A stretch of DNA of 64,000 nucleotides, taken from positions 1 through 64,000 of the forward strand of contig JAHDIS010000009.1 in assembly GCA_020630695.1 (NCBI GenBank), given 5' to 3'. This document shows positions 50,468 through 59,128 of the stretch, piece by piece (within the stretch, counting starts at the first letter, position 1; each line of letters begins with the position of its first letter). This DNA comes from Paracoccaceae bacterium. GTDB lineage: Bacteria > Pseudomonadota > Alphaproteobacteria > Rhodobacterales > Rhodobacteraceae. The position numbers were made by a program, and so were the translations under genes. The notes beneath the pieces are model-generated. The model was given only the letters and a program-made list of their open reading frames with translations, was not told the origin of the DNA and searched no databases.

Positions 50468-50676
50468 ATAGCTCAACCCGTTCTGTCAACAGACTTTCGG
50501 AGAAAGTGAGTGAGGCCAGTGTCCAGCGAGGCAGGTTGTTCTCGGTGCGCTTCCTTTCAAAATTTGTGCAACCGGTTGTCCTTTAGTAATACGACTGTTG
50601 CATTGCCCAATTTTCTGAGTTGCCAAAGTCCCATGGCAAGGCCTAATCCGCTGAGAGAATTTCCGGGAGTGCCAGA

Positions 50677-51900
50677 GTGCTGCTGTATCGAATCCTGATC
50701 AGTCTGTTTGCCGTGATCGAGCTGTTTCGCGCAGCGCGCCGCGAAGGCTGGGCAGGTGTTCAGGCGCGATTGGGCCTGTCCGAGCCCGAACTGGGTCCAC
50801 ACATCTGGCTGCATGGTGCCTCGAACGGCGAATTGGCCTCAGCACGCGGGGTGCTGGAGGCCATGATCGCGGCACAGCCCGATTTGCGTTGGTTGGTGAC
50901 ATGCAACTCAGCTTCGGGTCTGGATGTGGTGCGACGCTGGAACTTTGCAGAAATAACCGTACGCCCGGCCCCATTGGATTTATCATGGGTCACAAAACGC
51001 ATGATGCGGCGATGGAATGTCGAGGCGCACATCAGTTTGGAATCCGAAATCTGGCCACACCGTTTCGCGCAGTGCCCCGGCCCGGTGATCCTGCTTGGGG
51101 CGCGGCTGAGCGAGAGAACCGCACAAACCTTTGGACACGTTCCCACCCTTGCTGCGGCCACATTGGCCGAGGTCGATCTGGTGATTGCGCAAGACAGCGG
51201 CAGTCTGGCGCGCCTGCGCAGCCTTGGCTTGCCGGAACGGGCAGAGGCCACGGTCGCCAACCTGAAGACCTTTTACAAAGCTCCCGAAGCGGATTTGCCC
51301 GACGCCAGTTTGACCTCTGCCTTTGACCGGGCAAATACATGGCTGGCTGCCTCAACCCATGAAGGCGAAGAAGGCATCATTCTCAACGCGCATCAGATCG
51401 CCCGCGCCCAATTGCCAGACCTAAAACTGATCCTCGCCCCGCGCCATCCAAACCGCATCGAGGCGATCGAAGCTTTGGTCGAAAAGGCGGGTTTAAGCTA
51501 TGCCCGCCGGAGCAATCGGGAATCCCCAGAGGGCGTCGACGTCTACCTCGCGGACACCTTCGGCGAAATGCACAAATGGTACGCCCTGTCGGGTCGCGTT
51601 TTCATCGGAGGCTCTCTGGTCGCCAAGGGCGGACATACACCATATGAGCCAGCAGCGTTTGAATGCGCCCTGATGTACGGCATGGATATGCGCAACTTTG
51701 CCAGCCCGGCGCTGGCACTGGCCGCGGCGCGCGTGTCAAACGAAGTCGAAGATGCCGATACTCTGGCCGCAGCACTGATCCGCTTGAAAGAGAGGGACGA
51801 TCAACAAACGCTTGCCCGCGCACAGGCCACGTTGCTGAAACCTGAAATGGACATGGACGCGCTTTTGGATCGCATTCTGAAGGTGTTGCCCGGCGCCTAG
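50677..51900 (+). CDS. waaA: 3-deoxy-D-manno-octulosonic acid transferase
   Basis: A 407-residue KDO transferase (KdtA). The N-terminal LYRILISLFAVIELFRAARREG anchors it to the membrane, followed by HIWLHGASNGELASARGVLEAM near 42-63 with the catalytic Glu, and in the C-terminal half DTFGEMHKWYALSGRVFIGGSLVAKGGHTPYEPAAF near 289-324. It adds Kdo to lipid A precursors. The start is GTG at 50677, with GGGAG nine bases upstream. It is the first gene of a run with DUF1178 and SDR genes. Confidence 0.93.
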   Translation: MLLYRILISLFAVIELFRAARREGWAGVQARLGLSEPELGPHIWLHGASNGELASARGVLEAMIAAQPDLRWLVTCNSASGLDVVRRWNFAEITVRPAPLDLSWVTKRMMRRWNVEAHISLESEIWPHRFAQCPGPVILLGARLSERTAQTFGHVPTLAAATLAEVDLVIAQDSGSLARLRSLGLPERAEATVANLKTFYKAPEADLPDASLTSAFDRANTWLAASTHEGEEGIILNAHQIARAQLPDLKLILAPRHPNRIEAIEALVEKAGLSYARRSNRESPEGVDVYLADTFGEMHKWYALSGRVFIGGSLVAKGGHTPYEPAAFECALMYGMDMRNFASPALALAAARVSNEVEDADTLAAALIRLKERDDQQTLARAQATLLKPEMDMDALLDRILKVLPGA

Positions 51901-51959
51901 CACGCTTGAACCTGCCCGGAATATGCTTATCCTTCTGTTGGGCAACCACGAGCACGGTA

Positions 51960-52400
51960 ATGATCCAATACAGTCTCAAATGCGAGCAAGGCCACAGCTT
52001 TGACAGCTGGTTTCAATCGGCCAGTGCTTTCGACAAACTGCAAGCCGCAGGACATGTCGCCTGCGCGGTCTGTGGCTCTGCTGATGTGAAAAAAGCGCTG
52101 ATGGCACCGCGCGTGACCGCATCTGACAAGGCCGCGGAAGAACCGGCAGCGCCGCAACAACCTCTCAGCGCCCCCGCCAATCCTGCCGAACAGGCAATCG
52201 CCGAAATGAAAGCCCATGTAGAGGCCAACTCTGACTACGTGGGCGGAGATTTTGCCCAAGAGGCCCGTGCAATGCATCTGGGCGACGTGCCCGAACGGTC
52301 CATCTGGGGCGAAGCGCGCGGGGACGAAGCCAAGGCGCTGATCGAAGAAGGCATTCCAGTGGCGCCCCTCCCCTTCACACCAACCAGAAAGAGCAACTGA
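51960..52400 (+). CDS. DUF1178 family protein
   Basis: A 146-residue protein. The N-terminal zinc-finger-like part has IQYSLKCEQGHSFDSWFQSASAFDKL near 2-27 and ACAVCGSADVKKALMAPRV near 34-52, with Cys pairs at CEQGH and CAVC. A Pro/Ala-rich linker precedes the conserved NSDYVGGDFAQEARAMHLG near 90-108. The stop TGA overlaps the SDR start (TGATG). DUF1178 proteins have no known function. Confidence 0.9.
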   Translation: MIQYSLKCEQGHSFDSWFQSASAFDKLQAAGHVACAVCGSADVKKALMAPRVTASDKAAEEPAAPQQPLSAPANPAEQAIAEMKAHVEANSDYVGGDFAQEARAMHLGDVPERSIWGEARGDEAKALIEEGIPVAPLPFTPTRKSN

Positions 52401-53041
52401 TGCGCGTCTTGATCACCGGTGCAAACCGAGGCATCGGTGCGGAAATGACCCGCCAGATGCGCGACCGCGGCGATGAGGTTATCGCCTGCTCCCGGGGTGA
52501 TGCTGACTGGCCCTTGGATGTGACACGCCAAGCGGATTTCGAAAGGCTGTCGGACAAGCTCGACGGAGCAGCCATTGATCTGGTGATCTGCAATGCTGGT
52601 GTTTACCTTGAAAAAGGCCAAAGCGTAGAGGACGGGTATGACCCCGCGCTTTGGAATCAGACCTTTGCCGTCAACGTCACCGGCGTATTCCTGACCACCA
52701 AGACTTTGCTTCCGAACCTGCGCGCCGCCAAGGCCCCGAAATTGGCAATCATCTCTTCGCAGATGGGCTCAAACACTAAAGCGCCGGGCGGCAGCTACAT
52801 CTATCGCGCCTCCAAGGCAGCCGCGCTGAACCTCGGACGCAATCTGGCCACCGACCTCGCCCCACAGGGAATCGCGGTCGGGATCTACCATCCCGGCTGG
52901 GTTCAGACGGACATGGGCGGCGCCGCGGCTGACATTACACCAGTGGACGCCGCGAATGGGCTGATCAGCCGCTTCGATCATTTGTCACTGGACACCACAG
53001 GCTGCTTTGAAACCTGGGATGGGGTGCACCATCCACTTTGA
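52400..53041 (+). CDS. Short-chain dehydrogenase/reductase
   Basis: A 213-residue SDR. LITGANRGIGAEMTRQM near 4-20 is the cofactor motif, ICNAGVYLEKG near 68-78 the structural NAG, and the catalytic YIYRASKAAALN (YxxxK) near 132-143. PGWVQTDMGG near 167-176 follows. It lacks the long C-terminal loop of fatty-acid reductases. It may reduce a small carbonyl compound. It is coupled to the DUF1178 gene. Confidence 0.9.
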   Translation: MRVLITGANRGIGAEMTRQMRDRGDEVIACSRGDADWPLDVTRQADFERLSDKLDGAAIDLVICNAGVYLEKGQSVEDGYDPALWNQTFAVNVTGVFLTTKTLLPNLRAAKAPKLAIISSQMGSNTKAPGGSYIYRASKAAALNLGRNLATDLAPQGIAVGIYHPGWVQTDMGGAAADITPVDAANGLISRFDHLSLDTTGCFETWDGVHHPL

Positions 53042-53146
53042 GCTCTTCGACTCGACACGACTTTATAGCAAATGGGTTCAAATGTCGTGAAGCGGCGCTC
53101 AACCTATGCTATACTCAAGGCGCTTCATTTCTATTTTTTGACTTTT

Positions 53147-53159
53147 TTAGGTTACCTAA
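53147..53159. promoter_or_regulatory. Palindrome abutting the start of the DUF11-like gene
   Basis: TTAGGT-T-ACCTAA is a perfect 6-bp inverted repeat ending directly before the start codon at 53160 and overlapping the only AGG that could serve as ribosome-binding site. It could hide the site or bind a regulator. Confidence 0.4.
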
Positions 53160-54584
53160 ATGCTTTTTTCATTTCTACGAAACGCGGTGCTTTGCGCCGG
53201 ATTCTCTTTTGCGGCATCCATTTCATCAGCTCAAACCGCTTCTGGACCGCTTATCGATATTCCAAATGCAACCGATATTCGTATTTGGGAAGTAACCGGA
53301 ACACCGAGTGCCGAACTGCTGCCTCTTTTCGACCCAAGCGACCAGCGCCTTTACATACGGCTTTCGCCGCCGCTTAACGGCAGCAATAAAGACTTCACAG
53401 GTCTCGTCAGCGGCCAAGAGCACTATGATGCCTATATCTCCACGCCAATTGGCAATCTAACCCCCTCAGGGAATTGCCTTTCTATACGAGGCACCGCTTC
53501 CGCTTCTGCTCCCGGCTTCAACATCGCGCGCGTTGACATTATGGCGGGTGCAACAATTCTGACCAGCTTCGATCAGGTGACCTCTTTGGGTATAGCAGCA
53601 GGTTACCTACCCGGCAGCGAAGGGTTCATTGTGGACAATGACCCGGGTTTGAACACGTGGTCCAACTTGGGTGGCGGCTCATCGATGGACGTCACACTTT
53701 GCCGCTCCGCTCCTAACTTAACGATCCAAAAAAATCGACTCGCCCCCGCAGACCTTGCCTTCCCGGGCGATACCGTGCGCTTTGAAATCCTTGTTGATGT
53801 CGACGGCGCCGGATTGGCTGCAGGGCAGCAAATCACAATGACGGACACATATCCTATTGGACTGAACTTCGTTTCGGCCGCTGGCGGACCAAATTGGGCC
53901 TGTACGGCGGCGGGTGGGACCCTAACTTGCACGTTTACAGCCCCAGCCAATGGTGCTCCTTCGGGCGGGATTGACCCAATGTTTGTTGACTTCACGGTAG
54001 CGGCGACCCAAACGCCGTCAATTTTGAGCAATTGTGCCACGTTAACCGCCGCCACAGATGTGGCGACCGTTCCGTTGACGCCTAGCTGCGCCGATGTGCA
54101 GATCGCGAACCGGGCAGTTTGGTATGCCTATTCAATAAAATATTTGTGCGGCTGGCATTTCGCGCCGGATATTACAGAAAACGTCCGCCATGTTGTGGCT
54201 GACGGGCGTTACAGAACGGAAATCAACATCGTCAACACGTTTGACGACGTTCAACTCCGCAAGTCGATAATTCCGCTGGTAAACAAAGGCAAAGATATCA
54301 TTCGCGAACCTCAGCAGATCGACAAGCAAGGAACGGAGAACTTTACACTCCGTGCCCAGCACGCAACGTTGGATGACTGTACCAAACTCGGCGAAATGTA
54401 CGGGCGCAACGACTTTGCAACCGGTAGAATTAACATCGGCTTCCTTACAATCTTTGCTTCGGCGCCGATTGATGTGACAGCCGTCTATACCGCCCAGCCC
54501 TTCCAAGGCTCCGCAGACGAAGTGCAGCCTGCACTGGACGTAGAAAGCATCGAAGGGAAGCGGCGAGTGTTTATTCTCCAATGA
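53160..54584 (+). CDS. Secreted protein with DUF11-like domain
   Basis: A 474-residue exported protein. A signal peptide ends SISSAQTAS. Residues about 25-175 are an uncharacterised N-terminal domain (GNCLSIRGTASASAPG, LGIAAGYLPGSEGF). Residues about 178-305 are DUF11-like, with LTIQKNRLAPADLAFPGDTVRFEILV and MTDTYPIGLNFVSAAGG. Residues about 320-470 are a domain with IKYLCGWHFAP, GRYRTEINIVNTFDDVQL and DVTAVYTAQPFQGSADEVQPALDVESI, a recurrent secreted-protein module as I recall. The upstream DNA is AT-rich and the ribosome-binding site is weak. A surface or adhesion role is possible. Confidence 0.75.
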   Translation: MLFSFLRNAVLCAGFSFAASISSAQTASGPLIDIPNATDIRIWEVTGTPSAELLPLFDPSDQRLYIRLSPPLNGSNKDFTGLVSGQEHYDAYISTPIGNLTPSGNCLSIRGTASASAPGFNIARVDIMAGATILTSFDQVTSLGIAAGYLPGSEGFIVDNDPGLNTWSNLGGGSSMDVTLCRSAPNLTIQKNRLAPADLAFPGDTVRFEILVDVDGAGLAAGQQITMTDTYPIGLNFVSAAGGPNWACTAAGGTLTCTFTAPANGAPSGGIDPMFVDFTVAATQTPSILSNCATLTAATDVATVPLTPSCADVQIANRAVWYAYSIKYLCGWHFAPDITENVRHVVADGRYRTEINIVNTFDDVQLRKSIIPLVNKGKDIIREPQQIDKQGTENFTLRAQHATLDDCTKLGEMYGRNDFATGRINIGFLTIFASAPIDVTAVYTAQPFQGSADEVQPALDVESIEGKRRVFILQ

Positions 54585-54692
54585 AATCGGAAACAGCGAA
54601 GGTGCCACAGTAAGTATGCGGCGCCTTTGACACCTTGCCCTTTTGGCGCCGCAGGCCTAAACCCCGCGCAAGTTTATCCGGGGAGAGGCCCC

Positions 54693-55928
54693 TTGCCCAT
54701 TCTAGTGATGAAATTTGGCGGCACGTCTGTCGCCACGCTTGACCGCATTCGGCGCGCTGCAAAGCGCGTAGGTGTCGAAGTCGCCAAAGGCTACGATGTG
54801 ATCGTAATCGTATCGGCCATGTCGGGCGAGACGAACAAACTTGTTGGCTATGTCGATGAGACGTCACCGCTCTATGACGCACGCGAGTATGATGCGGTTG
54901 TCTCATCGGGTGAAAACGTCACCGCAGGCCTGATGGCGCTGACGCTTCAGGAGATGGATGTGCCTGCGCGCAGCTGGCAGGGCTGGCAGGTGCCGGTGCA
55001 GACCACGTCGGCGCATGCTGCTGCGCGGATCGAGGCTATTCCACCGGAAAACATCCTCGCCAAATTCGACGAAGGCATGAAGGTTGCCGTGGTTGCAGGG
55101 TTCCAGGGTGTCAGCCCCGAGGGCCGGATCACCACGCTTGGCCGCGGCGGCTCGGACACCACGGCGGTGGCCTTTGCGGCTGCTTTCGGCGCGGAACGTT
55201 GTGACATCTACACAGACGTGGACGGGGTCTACACCACTGACCCACGGGTTTGTGAAAAAGCCCGCAAACTGGACAAGATCGCCTTTGAGGAGATGCTGGA
55301 GCTGGCCAGTCTGGGCGCGAAGGTCTTGCAGACCCGCTCGGTTGAGCTGGCCATGCGCTACAAAGTTCGGCTGCGGGTTCTGAGCAGCTTTGAGGAACAA
55401 TCTGACGAAGCAGGCACATTGGTCTGCGATGAGGAGGAAATCATGGAAAGCAATGTCGTGGCCGGAGTGGCCTATTCACGCGACGAGGCCAAGATGACCC
55501 TCGTCTCCGTCGCCGACCGCCCCGGGATCGCGGCCGCAATCTTTGGTCCCTTGGCCGATGCGGGCGTGAACGTGGATATGATCGTCCAGAACATTTCCGA
55601 GGAAGGCCGTACTGACATGACCTTCTCGTGCCCGACCAACCAGGTGGCGCGTGCGGAAAAGGCCATGCAGGACGCCAAGGACGCCGGCTCGATCAATTTC
55701 CACGATATCATCGCGGACACGGATGTGGCCAAGGTATCGGTGGTGGGCATCGGCATGCGCAGCCACGCGGGCGTGGCCGCCAAGATGTTCGAGGTGCTCA
55801 GCCAGGAAAGCATCAACATCAAGGTCATCACAACCTCGGAAATCAAGATTTCGGTCTTGATCGACCGAAAATACATGGAGCTTGCAGTGCAGGCATTGCA
55901 CGACGCCTTCGAGCTGGAAAAAGCCTGA
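54693..55928 (+). CDS. lysC: Aspartokinase
   Basis: A 411-residue aspartate kinase. VMKFGGTSVATLDRI near 5-19 is the nucleotide site; GFQGVSPEGRITTLGRGGSDTTAVAFA near 135-161 and YTDVDGVYTTDPRV near 175-188 bind aspartate and ATP. Two ACT domains follow (MTLVSVADRPGIAAAIFGPLADAGVNVDMIVQ near 266; VSVVGIGMRSHAGVAAKMFEVLSQESINI near 344) for feedback control. The start is TTG at 54693 after GGGGAGAGG, giving the family start MPILVMKFGGTS. A GAGGAGG site and ATG at 55443 probably give a separate beta subunit. Confidence 0.93.
   Translation: MPILVMKFGGTSVATLDRIRRAAKRVGVEVAKGYDVIVIVSAMSGETNKLVGYVDETSPLYDAREYDAVVSSGENVTAGLMALTLQEMDVPARSWQGWQVPVQTTSAHAAARIEAIPPENILAKFDEGMKVAVVAGFQGVSPEGRITTLGRGGSDTTAVAFAAAFGAERCDIYTDVDGVYTTDPRVCEKARKLDKIAFEEMLELASLGAKVLQTRSVELAMRYKVRLRVLSSFEEQSDEAGTLVCDEEEIMESNVVAGVAYSRDEAKMTLVSVADRPGIAAAIFGPLADAGVNVDMIVQNISEEGRTDMTFSCPTNQVARAEKAMQDAKDAGSINFHDIIADTDVAKVSVVGIGMRSHAGVAAKMFEVLSQESINIKVITTSEIKISVLIDRKYMELAVQALHDAFELEKA
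55431..55445 (+). promoter_or_regulatory. Internal ribosome-binding site for aspartokinase beta subunit
   Basis: GAGGAGG (55431-55437) lies 5 bases before an in-frame ATG (55443-55445), codon 251 of lysC. Translation from it would give a 161-residue ACT-domain protein, MESNVVAGVAYSRDEAKM at the start, like the beta subunits of alpha2-beta2 aspartokinases in Bacillus and Corynebacterium. Confidence 0.6.
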
Positions 55929-55932
55929 TCCC

Positions 55933-55960
55933 AAAGCCCGCCCCATGGCGGGCTTTTTTT
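55933..55960 (+). terminator. Terminator of lysC
   Basis: AAAGCCCGCC-CCAT-GGCGGGCTTT gives a 10-bp stem followed by T-rich TTTTCGC. Stem and T-tract are a strong rho-independent terminator just after the lysC stop. Confidence 0.9.
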
Positions 55961-56085
55961 CGCTGATACAATTCTTACATGCTTGAGGACGGAAATTGTT
56001 TCCGTCAGCTTGGGGCTGTTACCTCTACGGCCCGCATTTTACTTTTGGGCAATTGCACCGCCGCATTTCATCAGGACCTTTTCAC

Positions 56086-56700
56086 ATGACCGAAGCCGCA
56101 TTCTGGGACAAAATTGCCGAAAAATATGCCAGCGATCCGATCGAGAACCTGGAAGGGTATCACAAGACGCGGGATATGATTGTAGACCGCCTGAAACCCG
56201 AACACCGTGTTCTGGAACTGGGCTGCGGCACCGGCAGCACGGCGCTGGAAATCGCAAAGCATGTGCAGGACTATCTGGCAACGGATCTGTCGCCCAAGAT
56301 GATCGAAATTGCCAATGCCAAACGCGACACCCAGACGCCAGAAAATCTGCGCTTTGCTGTTGCCGATGGCGCGGGCCTGCCCGATTTTTCGCCCGATGTG
56401 GTTCTTGCGTTGAACCTCATTCATCTGGTGCCAAACGCCGACGCCATGATCCAAGAGATATTCGACCGTTTGCCGCAAGGCGGATTGTTCATCGCCAAAA
56501 CCGCCTGTCTGCGCGATGGTCCGTGGTATCTGGCCGTCATGATCCCCCTGATGCGGCTGATCGGCAAAGCGCCGCATGTCAGCATTTTTTCACAAGCCGA
56601 ATTGACCGGTCGTTTGCAAAAAGCCGGCTTTGTGATCGATGAAACGCTGCTGCAAAAAGGCACGGCCCCGCGGCTGTTTACCATCGCGCGCAAACCCTGA
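56086..56700 (+). CDS. Class I SAM-dependent methyltransferase
   Basis: A 204-residue methyltransferase. The SAM motif LELGCGTGSTALEIA near 45-59 is followed by YLATDLSPKMIEIANAKR near 64-81 and VVLALNLIHLV near 104-114. The fold and length fit a UbiE/DUF-type small-molecule methyltransferase. The start at 56086 gives MTEAAFWDKIAEKYA; a longer frame from 55996 includes the leader of the transcript. The substrate is unknown. It lies between lysC and ptsP. Confidence 0.88.
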   Translation: MTEAAFWDKIAEKYASDPIENLEGYHKTRDMIVDRLKPEHRVLELGCGTGSTALEIAKHVQDYLATDLSPKMIEIANAKRDTQTPENLRFAVADGAGLPDFSPDVVLALNLIHLVPNADAMIQEIFDRLPQGGLFIAKTACLRDGPWYLAVMIPLMRLIGKAPHVSIFSQAELTGRLQKAGFVIDETLLQKGTAPRLFTIARKP

Positions 56701-56842
56701 AGAGCGCGCCATGGGGCCGTTTAGCCCTGTGCTGAAAAAACGAGCAGAAGACCGGGCGCTGCGCAATAGACGCAACGGCCTCTTTCCAACAAGGCGTGAA
56801 GACCGCTATACCGAAAGCGACGACGGGGGGATGCGAGGCAGA

Positions 56843-59083
56843 ATGCCGGACAGTTTCGAAAGCGAAAGCCGCAAACTGCTGGGTCGGTTGCGCGACACCA
56901 TGGCCGAAGAGGCTGCGGGTCAGGCGCGACTGGACAAGATCACGCATTTGACGGCCGACTCCATGGGCACCGAAGTGTGCTCCATCTACCTGTTCCGTGA
57001 CGATGAAACGCTGGAACTCTGCGCCACGCAGGGTCTGAACGCCGAAGCGGTGCACGAAACCCGTATGAAGCTGGGCGAAGGTCTGGTGGGACGGGTCGCA
57101 CGCACCGGCAAGGTCGTGAACACCGCCGATGCGCCCAGCGCGCCGGGCTTTCGCTACATGCCCGAAACCGGCGAAGAGATTTACTCCAGCTTCCTCGGTG
57201 TTCCAATCCAGCGTTTGGGTGAAAAGCTGGGCGTCCTGGTGGTCCAGTCCAAGCAAGCACGGGAATACACCGCGGACGAGATTTATGCCCTCGAAGTGGT
57301 CGCAATGGTTCTGGCAGAAATGACCGAACTGGGCGTCTTTGTCGGCGAAGGCGCCGCGCTGAAAGCCCGCCATACTCAGCCTGTGATGTTCCGTGGCGCC
57401 ACAGGACAGGAAGGCGCGGCGATGGGCCATGTCTGGCTGCATGAACCGCGTGTCGTCGTCACCAATATGGTTGCCGATGATCCTGTCGCCGAAAGCGCTC
57501 GCCTGCGCGAAGCGGTCGACAAGATGCGTGTCGGAGTTGACGCGATGCTGGCCGGCGCCTCAGGCGATGCCGAGCAGGTGCAGGTGCTCGAAGCCTACCG
57601 AATGTTCGCCAACTCCAAAGGTTGGCTCCGGCGTATGGAAGACGACATTTCCCGGGGCCTGTCCGCCGAGGCTGCGGTCGAAAAAGAGCAATCCGCAGCC
57701 CGTGCACGAATGTCGCAAGTCACAGATGCCTATCTGCGCGAACGCCTGCATGATCTGGATGATCTCAGCAACCGTTTGCTGCGCATCCTGACAGGTCAGG
57801 GCCAGCAGACCGGTTCTGAAATGCCGGATGACCCGATCCTGATTGCCCGCAATATCGGTCCGGGTGAGTTGCTTGAATACGGACGCAAATTGCGCGGTGT
57901 CGTGCTTGAGGGCGGCTCTGTCGGATCGCACGCGGCCATCGTTGCGCGTGCCCTCGCTATCCCACTGGTTATCCATGCCTCCCGCGTCACCAACGAAGCG
58001 CTCAATGGCGACGCCATTCTGGTAGACGGCGAACAGGGGATCGTTCACTTGCGTCCCGACGATACCGTGCGCGCGGCCTTTTCCGACAAGATCGCGATGC
58101 AGACCAAGGCGCAGGAACGCTATGCCTCGATCCGCGACACTGCCTGTGTGACGGCCAGCGGCGAACGGATCAATCTGCTGATGAACGCGGGTCTTATGGC
58201 GGATTTGCCTTCGCTGGAGAGCTCGGGCGCAGAGGGCGTGGGGCTGTTCCGCACCGAATTGCAGTTTCTCGTCCGCAACCAGATGCCGCGCCGAAATGAA
58301 CTGGCCGCCTTGTATTCGAGGGTTCTGGACGCTGCCAAGGGCAGCCGGGTTGTGTTCCGTACCCTCGACATCGGATCAGACAAAGTATTGCCCTACATGA
58401 AGCCGCATGACGAACCCAACCCTGCCCTGGGTTGGCGAGCGATCCGTGTGGGGCTCGACAAACCCGGCGTGCTACGGATGCAGCTGCAGGCGCTGATGCG
58501 CGCGGCCGATGGGCGGCCCCTGTCGGTGATGTTCCCATTTATTGCCCAGTACAACGAATGGCAGGCTGCCCGCGCCGAAGTGGACAAGGCGCTGGCGCGT
58601 GAAAAGAAGCTGGGACACGTCCTGCCGGAACGGATCGAAGTCGGCGCGATGCTGGAAACGCCCAGTCTGGCCTTTGCCTCACAGAAATTCTTTGACGAAG
58701 TCGAATTCCTGTCCGTAGGCGGCAATGATCTGAAACAGTTCTTCTTTGCAGCGGATCGCGAAAACGAGCGGGTTCGCAGGCGTTATGACACTCTGAACGT
58801 CAGTTTCCTGAGCCTGCTGGAAATGGTGGCGGATAGATCCCGCACATCTGAAACCAATCTCAGTTTCTGCGGTGAAGACGCCGGACGCCCTGTTGAGGCG
58901 CTCTGCCTTGCGGCCATCGGCTTTCGGACGCTTTCGATGCGTCCTGCATCGATTGGACCGGTCAAAAGCCTGTTGATGCGCTCTGACCTGACGGTTGTTC
59001 GCGGGTTGATCGAAGAGGCCCGCGCGCGCGGCGATCAATCGGTTCGGGATTCGGTTATGGCGTATTTGCGCAGTCTGGGATGA
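56843..59083 (+). CDS. ptsP: Phosphoenolpyruvate-protein phosphotransferase PtsP (EI-Ntr)
   Basis: A 746-residue protein. A GAF domain (about 20-165, DKITHLTADSMGTEVCSIYLFRDDE) is followed by the enzyme I fold: PEP-utilizer N-domain (about 175-295), the phosphohistidine domain with GGSVGSHAAIVARALAIP and His363, and the TIM barrel (about 440-740) with FRTLDIGSDKVLPYM and GAMLETPSLAFASQKFF. It starts the nitrogen-related PTS, passing phosphate to NPr. The start at 56843 gives MPDSFESESRKLLG; an upstream frame to 56639 is not needed. It starts 143 bp after the methyltransferase stop. Confidence 0.94.
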   Translation: MPDSFESESRKLLGRLRDTMAEEAAGQARLDKITHLTADSMGTEVCSIYLFRDDETLELCATQGLNAEAVHETRMKLGEGLVGRVARTGKVVNTADAPSAPGFRYMPETGEEIYSSFLGVPIQRLGEKLGVLVVQSKQAREYTADEIYALEVVAMVLAEMTELGVFVGEGAALKARHTQPVMFRGATGQEGAAMGHVWLHEPRVVVTNMVADDPVAESARLREAVDKMRVGVDAMLAGASGDAEQVQVLEAYRMFANSKGWLRRMEDDISRGLSAEAAVEKEQSAARARMSQVTDAYLRERLHDLDDLSNRLLRILTGQGQQTGSEMPDDPILIARNIGPGELLEYGRKLRGVVLEGGSVGSHAAIVARALAIPLVIHASRVTNEALNGDAILVDGEQGIVHLRPDDTVRAAFSDKIAMQTKAQERYASIRDTACVTASGERINLLMNAGLMADLPSLESSGAEGVGLFRTELQFLVRNQMPRRNELAALYSRVLDAAKGSRVVFRTLDIGSDKVLPYMKPHDEPNPALGWRAIRVGLDKPGVLRMQLQALMRAADGRPLSVMFPFIAQYNEWQAARAEVDKALAREKKLGHVLPERIEVGAMLETPSLAFASQKFFDEVEFLSVGGNDLKQFFFAADRENERVRRRYDTLNVSFLSLLEMVADRSRTSETNLSFCGEDAGRPVEALCLAAIGFRTLSMRPASIGPVKSLLMRSDLTVVRGLIEEARARGDQSVRDSVMAYLRSLG

Positions 59084-59128
59084 TCTGTTGCCCCGCCGAT
59101 GCGGCAGGGCAACGTCGCATCACGTCAG

